Origin: Rummeliibacillus pycnus_A
GTDB taxonomy: Bacteria > Bacillota > Bacilli > Bacillales_A > Planococcaceae
Length of the DNA: 64,000 nucleotides
Assembly (NCBI RefSeq): GCF_044359855.1
Contig: NZ_CP132291.1
Span: forward strand, 2,232,001-2,296,000
Reading direction: 5' to 3'
Shown here: piece after piece, positions 59,105 to 64,000 of the stretch
Layout of the letters: every line of letters starts with the position of its first letter
Numbering within the stretch: the first letter of the stretch is position 1
Position numbers and translations under genes: made by a program
Notes under the pieces: generated by a model
Databases searched by the model: none
What the model saw: the letters and a program-made list of their open reading frames with translations, nothing else
What the model was told of the DNA's origin: nothing

Positions 59105-59518
59105 ATGGTAAACAGTCGGTTCTCTGTCGCTATTCATATACTTTCATTAATTGCTTCATCAAAAGATACACATACATTAACATCTGATTTTATTGCAAGT
59201 AGTGTCAATACAAATCCAGTTGTTATTCGTCGTATTAGTAGCCAGTTGAAAAAAGCTGGTTTAATCGCTTCACATGCAGGTGTATCTGGTTATGAGCTAA
59301 TTGTATCTCCTAGGGACATAACCTTATTAGATATCTATCGTGCTGTACAAGCACCCGAAGATTTATTTGCCATTCATGACAAACCAAATCCTAATTGTGC
59401 AGTTGGTAAACAAATACAATCAACATTAGATGATGTATTCTGTTCCGTACAGCAAGCAATGGAAAGTAAATTAGAAGAAGAGACATTACAAGACGTTTTA
59501 GATCATCTCTTTCCATAA
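59105..59518 (+). CDS. ywnA: Rrf2-family regulator, YwnA-like
   Basis: A 137-residue winged-helix regulator of the Rrf2 family (MVNSRFSVAIHILSLIA start, SDFIASSVNTNPVVIRRISSQLKKAGLI as HTH). It has one pair of possible sensing cysteines (C at NPNCAVG and FCSVQQ), without the three-cysteine set of iron-sulfur Rrf2 proteins such as IscR. The pairing with a YwnB-like gene matches B. subtilis. GGTGGTG precedes the ATG at short spacing. Operators suggest autoregulation and control of ywnB. Confidence 0.85.
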   Translation: MVNSRFSVAIHILSLIASSKDTHTLTSDFIASSVNTNPVVIRRISSQLKKAGLIASHAGVSGYELIVSPRDITLLDIYRAVQAPEDLFAIHDKPNPNCAVGKQIQSTLDDVFCSVQQAMESKLEEETLQDVLDHLFP

Positions 59519-59544
59519 GGGACGATCTATTTTCTCGCCCAACC

Positions 59545-59563
59545 TGTAACTAAATTTGTTACA
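59545..59563. promoter_or_regulatory. Second YwnA-type operator, before ywnB
   Basis: TGTAAC-TAAATTT-GTTACA, a palindrome sharing its arms with the site at 59069. It lies 34 bases before the ywnB start. Confidence 0.65.
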
Positions 59564-59596
59564 TTTAACAAACACCCATTTTAGGAGGAATTTATA

Positions 59597-60232
59597 ATGA
59601 AAATTGGAATTATCGGCGCAACAGGTAAAGCAGGAAGTAAAATTTTATCAGAAGCTGTTTCTCGTGGTCATGAAGTGACAGCAATTGTTCGTAACGCAGC
59701 AAAATTACAAGATCAATCAGTAGCAGTATTAGAAAAAGATGTATTCGACTTAACAACTTCAGATATTAATGCATTCGATGTTGTGGTAAATGCTTTTGGA
59801 GCACCAATAGGACAAGAAACACTTCATGTGGAAGCTGGTCGCCACCTAATCGATATATTCAAAGATGCAAAAGATACAAAATTATTTGTAGTTGGTGGCG
59901 CAGGAAGTCTATTCGTAGATCCTGAAAAAACTGTACGTGTCGTTGAAACACCTGATTTCCCTGATATGTTTAAAGCAACTGCATCTAACCAAGCTCAAAA
60001 CTTAGCAGATATACAAGCATCTTCAATTACTTGGACATTCTTAAGCCCATCAGCATTCTTCGATCCAGAAGGTTCACGTACTGGCAAATATATTGAAGGA
60101 CAAGATCACTTATTAGTTAACGAACAAGGTGAAAGCTATGTATCATATGCTGACTTCGCAATCGCAGTACTAGATGAAATTGAAAATCCTAAACATGTAA
60201 ATGAACGCTTTACAGTGGCATCAAACAAATAA
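59597..60232 (+). CDS. ywnB: NAD(P)-binding short-chain-like protein, YwnB-like
   Basis: A 211-residue atypical SDR/NmrA-type protein. The NAD(P) motif GATGKAGSKIL (the GxxGxxG pattern) is at the start; VVNAFGAPIGQE, KLFVVGGAGSLFVD and WTFLSPSAFFDPEG follow the flavin-reductase-like YwnB pattern. Likely a quinone or flavin reductase or a redox-sensing protein. AGGAGG precedes the ATG. Its operator implies control by the YwnA-like Rrf2 protein. Confidence 0.88.
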   Translation: MKIGIIGATGKAGSKILSEAVSRGHEVTAIVRNAAKLQDQSVAVLEKDVFDLTTSDINAFDVVVNAFGAPIGQETLHVEAGRHLIDIFKDAKDTKLFVVGGAGSLFVDPEKTVRVVETPDFPDMFKATASNQAQNLADIQASSITWTFLSPSAFFDPEGSRTGKYIEGQDHLLVNEQGESYVSYADFAIAVLDEIENPKHVNERFTVASNK

Positions 60233-60245
60233 ATATATGTTAAAC

Positions 60246-60295
60246 AAAAAGGATACTACATTGGTGAAATAAATAACTGATGTAGTACCCTTTCT
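60246..60295. terminator. Bidirectional terminator between ywnB and zupT
   Basis: Stem AAAGG-TACTACAT/ATGTAGTA-CCTTT with one mismatched pair and T/A flanks on both sides. Confidence 0.8.
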
Positions 60296-60309
60296 TATTC
60301 ATTTTTTCT

Positions 60310-61119
60310 TTATGCCAACAAAACTAAACTAATAGCCATCACAATCATTCCTAATACAACGCCATAAATAGATGAATGTGCTTCATCGTATTTTCGTGCA
60401 GCTGGTAATAATTCATCCAATGAAATAAAGACCATAATTCCGGCAACTCCAGCGAAAATCATCCCGAACATAACATCATTCAAAAATGGCATTAAAATTA
60501 GATATGCTACAAAAGCTCCAACAGGTTCTGCTAAACCTGATAAAAATGATAGCTTAAATGCCCTCTTGCGATTACCTGTTGCAAAGAAAATCGGTACAGA
60601 TACAGCAATCCCTTCTGGAATATTATGAATAGCTACAGCAATAGCAATAGCTAAACCAAGATTTGGATCATTTAAAGCTGAAACAAATGTCGCAATGCCC
60701 TCTGGAAAATTGTGAATACCAATTGCTAATGCTGTAAAGATGCCCATTTTCATCAGCTTTGCATAGTCATCATTTGATGGCCCCTTTTGCAAATCTTCTA
60801 CCATCTTCACTTCATGAGGATTTCCTTGCTTCGGAATAAGTTTATCAATCAATGCAATTAGCAGCATCCCACTGAAGAACCCTATAACTGTTAACAAATA
60901 ACCTTGTCTAGCACCTAATTCATTTACAAGTGCAATCTTTGCCTTTACGAAAATTTCAACGAGTGATACATAAATCATTACACCTGCTGAAAACCCCAGT
61001 GCAAATGATAAAAACTTCGTATTGGTCCTCGATGTAAAGAATGCAATTAAGCTTCCTACACCTGTTGCTAATCCAGCGAATAAAGTTAACCCCAATGCAT
61101 ATAAAACACTTCCATCCAT
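60310..61119 (-). CDS. zupT: ZIP-family metal transporter ZupT-like
   Basis: A 269-residue ZIP transporter with eight helices. Metal-site motifs HNFPEG (helix 4) and HNIPEG (helix 5) are complete, and a cytoplasmic acidic/polar loop (KMVEDLQKGPSNDD) is between helices 3 and 4. It imports Zn(II), and perhaps Fe or Mn. The ATG at 61119 sits seven bases from GAGAGG; the ATG at 61125 is too close. A palindrome TGAACATTTTGTTCA lies upstream. Confidence 0.93.
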   Translation of the reverse strand: MDGSVLYALGLTLFAGLATGVGSLIAFFTSRTNTKFLSFALGFSAGVMIYVSLVEIFVKAKIALVNELGARQGYLLTVIGFFSGMLLIALIDKLIPKQGNPHEVKMVEDLQKGPSNDDYAKLMKMGIFTALAIGIHNFPEGIATFVSALNDPNLGLAIAIAVAIHNIPEGIAVSVPIFFATGNRKRAFKLSFLSGLAEPVGAFVAYLILMPFLNDVMFGMIFAGVAGIMVFISLDELLPAARKYDEAHSSIYGVVLGMIVMAISLVLLA

Positions 61120-61140
61120 ACGCATACCTCTCTTTTTATT

Positions 61141-61155
61141 TGAACATTTTGTTCA
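61141..61155. promoter_or_regulatory. Palindrome before zupT
   Basis: TGAACA-TTT-TGTTCA is a perfect palindrome in the spacer before zupT, 21 bases from its start codon. A TACAAT-like -10 lies just upstream of it on the minus strand, so it would block early transcription. Confidence 0.5.
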
Positions 61156-61218
61156 TTGTATGCGTATCCTATGGGCACCATTATTTCATAAAGGAAAATT
61201 CCCTTTTCGAGAAAAAGT

Positions 61219-62100
61219 CTACTTCCCTCTAAATTCCCCAACGACAAAATCCTGAAATGTTTGAGCTGCATGAGACATGTATCTTTTCTTCATATAGCCG
61301 ATTCCTAATTTACGTCGACATATTGGCTCACTAACACGAATTGTTGATAAATGATACTCATTTAATCCCCTTATATTCGGAAGTAAAGCGACACCTAACC
61401 CTGCTTCAACAAACCCTGCAAGTGTATGGAATTCTTCTCCTTCAAAAACTACCTCTGGAGAAATATTCGCAAGTTCTAATAATTGATCATTAATTTGCCG
61501 AAGAGAATTTCCTTCTTTTAATGAAACAAATGGATCATCACCTATTTCTGATAAGTGAATTTGATCACGATCTGCTAATCTATGGTCTTTTGGTACAATG
61601 ACAAATAATTCTTCACTCCAAAGTTCAACCCATTCGAATGAAATATCTGTTTCGACATACGGTACCAAACAAAGATCAAACTCCCCTGCCTCTAATTGTT
61701 GAAGTAAATGTAAGGAATTGTTTTGTGTGAATTCAAATTGTACGTTTGGATATTTTCTGCGAAACATGCGTACCAAACGAGGAATAAGTTGCATTCCAAC
61801 TGTATGCGTAAAGCCAACCGTTATCACCCCATAATCTGGTGTGATTATATCTGTAATCTCTTGTTTAACATCCTCATACATTTTATTAATCGGCATTGTT
61901 CTTTTTAAAAATAACTCACCAAAACGATTTAATTTGATGGAACGCCCTTTTCGATCAAATAATGGGACGCCTACTTCCTCTTCTAACTGCGCGATTGATT
62001 TACTAAGTGCTGGTTGAGAGATATTCAATTTTTCAGCAGCATGTGTCATGTGCTCTATTCTTGCTACGGTTTGAAAATACTTTAATTGCTGTAAATCCAT
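61219..62100 (-). CDS. LysR-family transcriptional regulator
   Basis: A 293-residue LysR protein. The N-terminal winged HTH (MDLQQLKYFQTVARIEHMT, LNISQPALSKSIAQLEEEVGVPLF) is followed by the linker helix and a periplasmic-binding-like ligand domain with the PYVETDISFEW hinge. It is divergent from an MFS exporter and most resembles the YybE/YybF pair of B. subtilis. A T-N11-A palindrome lies between them. ATG at 62100 is chosen for spacing to GGGGG; 62103 is possible. Confidence 0.9.
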   Translation of the reverse strand: MDLQQLKYFQTVARIEHMTHAAEKLNISQPALSKSIAQLEEEVGVPLFDRKGRSIKLNRFGELFLKRTMPINKMYEDVKQEITDIITPDYGVITVGFTHTVGMQLIPRLVRMFRRKYPNVQFEFTQNNSLHLLQQLEAGEFDLCLVPYVETDISFEWVELWSEELFVIVPKDHRLADRDQIHLSEIGDDPFVSLKEGNSLRQINDQLLELANISPEVVFEGEEFHTLAGFVEAGLGVALLPNIRGLNEYHLSTIRVSEPICRRKLGIGYMKKRYMSHAAQTFQDFVVGEFRGK

Positions 62101-62148
62101 CATTACCCCCTAATAACCAAATCGAATTAAATTGATGAAAATAATAAA

Positions 62149-62178
62149 TTGTACTTATCAATAGAATGATTCTATAAT
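62149..62178 (+). promoter_or_regulatory. Promoter with LysR T-N11-A box for the MFS gene
   Basis: TTGTAC (62149-62154) and TATAAT (62173-62178), 18 bases apart. The palindrome ATAGAATGATTCTAT (62161-62175) lies between and overlaps the -10, with T and A in the T-N11-A pattern of LysR sites. Confidence 0.65.
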
Positions 62179-62244
62179 AAACCGTAACAAAAAAATGACA
62201 ATTCAATTTACTATTTGCCATTATTTTATGGAGTGATATTTTCA

Positions 62245-63450
62245 ATGGATGATTATATAAAGAAAGGAACAATGGATTTTCGTAAAGCAAACTTAGCATT
62301 GTTTGCGGGTGCTTTTAGTACATTTGCGAATTTATATATGACCCAACCAGTGTTACCAACACTATCAAAGGTTTTTCATATTTCACCGACTACTGCTAGT
62401 CTATCCTTGTCTTTAACAACTATTTCTTTAGCTATTAGTATGCTAATCGTTGGATCTCTATCTGAAGCTTGGGGTCGTAAACCAATTATGACTTTTTCAA
62501 TGATAGCTGTAGCAATTTTAACGTTATTGATTGCCTTCGTACCAAGCTATCATATGTTACTTGTTTTGCGAGTAATTCAAGGAATTGTCTTTGCAGGACT
62601 TCCTGCAATTGCAATGGCCTATCTTGGGGAGGAAATTGAACCTTCCAGTTTAGGTGCTGCAATGGGACTTTATATTAGTGGGAACTCTATTGGCGGTCTT
62701 GCTGGACGTATTATTATGGGGACAGTTAGTGATTACTTTAACTGGCGAATTGGTATGGTGACAATCGGTATCATCAGTTTACTTGTAGCTATCGCCTTTT
62801 ACTTTTTACTACCTGCATCAAAGCATTTTAAACCTGAAAAGCTAGCCTTTAAACCCTTATTCAAATCTATGGTGATGCATCTTAAAGATTCTGCATTACT
62901 AAGTCTATTTGGGATTGGTTTTTTACTTATGGGTTCATTTGTAACAATGTATAACTATATCGGATTCCAACTATTAGAACCTCCTTATTCTTTAAGTCAA
63001 ACAATTGTTGGTTGGATATTCTTAATCTACTTAGTTGGTACATTTAGTTCTGCATGGATGGGTGGGTTGGCCGATCATCATGGTCGTTATAAAATCTTAT
63101 TAAGTGGCATCGGTTTAATGTTTGGAGGTGCAGCCCTTTCTTTAGTAGGCAACCTATTGATTAAGGTTCTCGGTATTGCCCTTTTCACCTTTGGATTCTT
63201 TGGCGGACATGCAATTGCTAGCGGTTGGATCGGCAGACGAGCAACTCATGATAAAGCACAAGCCTCTTCACTTTACTTATTCTTCTACTATGCAGGATCA
63301 AGTATTGGTGGTACGACTGGTGGAATATTCTGGTCTTATTTCGGTTGGGGCGGTGTTATTAGTATCATCTTAATATTCCTGTTAATAGCAGCTATTTTAG
63401 CGTTTATTATTCAGAAAATCACAACGAAAAAGGTAGCAACACAAGTATAA
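62245..63450 (+). CDS. MFS transporter, YnfM/YybF-like
   Basis: A 401-residue, 12-helix major facilitator protein. The second loop has GSLSEAWGRKPIM (motif A), and helix 5 AAMGLYISGNSIGGLAGR is typical of the YnfM/AraJ-like subgroup. The substrate is unknown; the divergent LysR gene implies ligand-controlled export. The ATG at 62245 has TGGAGTG about ten bases upstream; an earlier TTG at 62215 is before that site. Confidence 0.88.
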   Translation: MDDYIKKGTMDFRKANLALFAGAFSTFANLYMTQPVLPTLSKVFHISPTTASLSLSLTTISLAISMLIVGSLSEAWGRKPIMTFSMIAVAILTLLIAFVPSYHMLLVLRVIQGIVFAGLPAIAMAYLGEEIEPSSLGAAMGLYISGNSIGGLAGRIIMGTVSDYFNWRIGMVTIGIISLLVAIAFYFLLPASKHFKPEKLAFKPLFKSMVMHLKDSALLSLFGIGFLLMGSFVTMYNYIGFQLLEPPYSLSQTIVGWIFLIYLVGTFSSAWMGGLADHHGRYKILLSGIGLMFGGAALSLVGNLLIKVLGIALFTFGFFGGHAIASGWIGRRATHDKAQASSLYLFFYYAGSSIGGTTGGIFWSYFGWGGVISIILIFLLIAAILAFIIQKITTKKVATQV

Positions 63451-63484
63451 GAAAAGGCACTAAATGAATAATCAGTGCCTTTTC
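63450..63484. terminator. Terminator between the MFS gene and the PAP2 gene
   Basis: Ten-base stem AAAAGGCACT/AGTGCCTTTT with T tract on the plus strand, between convergent genes. Confidence 0.85.
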
Positions 63485-63494
63485 TTTATACCTA

Positions 63495-64000
63495 TCATTT
63501 ATGTCTCTCTACAGTTTTTTTCCGGCGTTCGTACCAAATGATACTCAAAATGAACCATGTATAACCAATCGCCCACCCTGCAATAACATCTGATGCAAAA
63601 TGACGGCTCCCTGCAATTCGAGATAATCCTATTAGAGCAGCCATAATTATCGCAAATGACCATAGGAGTATTTTCTTTTTCTCCGATGCTTCGTGTTCAG
63701 TTGCAAAATAAGCTATTGTAAATAGATAAAGAATACCTACCATCGCATGACCAGAAGGAAAACTAAAACTCTTCAATTGATGCGGAATAACTGGACGAGA
63801 TCTATGAACCCATTCCTTCAATATATGATTTAATACATTTCCTCCAGCAATCGTTAAAAGTGCTAACGTCATACCTCGATAATTGTGGTTTCGAATCCAT
63901 AACCAAACTAATAGTAGAACAGCTACTATCATAATAAACTTTGTTTTTCCAAAGTAATGGAAGAATTCAATGAAAGAATTACCTTTCAAAAGAGTTGCAG
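63495..64000 (-). CDS. PAP2-family membrane phosphatase, C-terminal part
   Basis: At least 168 codons; the reading frame stays open to the right window edge, so the N-terminus is missing (the TTG at 63989 is probably internal). Several membrane helices alternate with the three phosphatase motifs: KEWVHRSRP, FPSGHAM and SRIAGSRHFASD, which hold the nucleophilic and acid histidines. It likely dephosphorylates undecaprenyl pyrophosphate or phosphatidic acid-like lipids at the outer face. Basic C-terminal tail (RRKKTVERHK). Confidence 0.9.
   Translation of the reverse strand, partial: ATLLKGNSFIEFFHYFGKTKFIMIVAVLLLVWLWIRNHNYRGMTLALLTIAGGNVLNHILKEWVHRSRPVIPHQLKSFSFPSGHAMVGILYLFTIAYFATEHEASEKKKILLWSFAIIMAALIGLSRIAGSRHFASDVIAGWAIGYTWFILSIIWYERRKKTVERHK

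Overview
The window looks like a chromosomal segment of a low-GC, Gram-positive bacterium of the Bacillales. The proteins resemble Bacillus subtilis families throughout, and several neighbourhoods match known ones (ddl-murF-cshA, csoR-copZ-copA, catR/catE, ywnA-ywnB). The window-wide character (DUF1002, FtsW/RodA near ddl, dispersed intergenic repeats) would fit Planococcaceae relatives such as Lysinibacillus, Solibacillus or Rummeliibacillus; that placement is an inference. No rRNA, tRNA, phage, insertion sequence or CRISPR array was seen.

Layout. 1-6.6 kb: cell wall genes (murF, ddl, a RodA/FtsW-type polymerase with a long structured leader), the start of the helicase gene cshA, a hydrolase and a 47-residue small protein. 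7-9.8 kb: copper module csoR-copZ-copA with two CsoR-type operators. 10-14.5 kb: two MFS exporters, one divergent from an HTH-TPR regulator with three matching palindromes between them. 14.5-20.7 kb: cystine uptake (tcyP), cardiolipin synthase, a VanY-type carboxypeptidase, YtpI, YidC and an AraC regulator. 21-25.3 kb: a LytTR regulator beside an acetate/succinate-type CoA transferase, then an ElaA acetyltransferase and a TetR regulator. 25.6-34.9 kb: membrane and secreted proteins, cvfB and mntR, a double acetyltransferase, a cadC-cadA metal export operon, a DmpA-type peptidase and a fluC/crcB pair. 35-39.3 kb: a penicillin-acylase-like enzyme, exoA and murB. 39.3-44.6 kb: an electrophile/quinone stress block (catR, catE, yceI, azoR, a FrnE/DsbA-like protein, a Rieske oxidoreductase). 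44.7-49.4 kb: ppaC, a DUF-acetyltransferase gene split by an in-frame stop, an N-acylamino acid racemase with an M20 amidohydrolase, and a MazG-like enzyme. 49.7-56.8 kb: glpK, tatC-tatA next to a two-subunit gluconate-2-dehydrogenase-like enzyme with a Tat signal, and niaP. 57-64 kb: thrC-thrB, ywnA-ywnB, zupT, a LysR/MFS divergent pair and a PAP2 phosphatase cut by the window end.

The most unusual signal is a family of about 105-215 bp intergenic elements (four copies) whose left end coincides exactly with the TAA stop codon of the gene before it. A second, unrelated element behind glpK does much the same and is flanked by a 29-bp direct repeat. Many transcription units are closed by strong hairpin terminators, often shared by convergent genes; in two places (near 1.17 kb and 38.27 kb) the terminator position fixes the start of the next gene.
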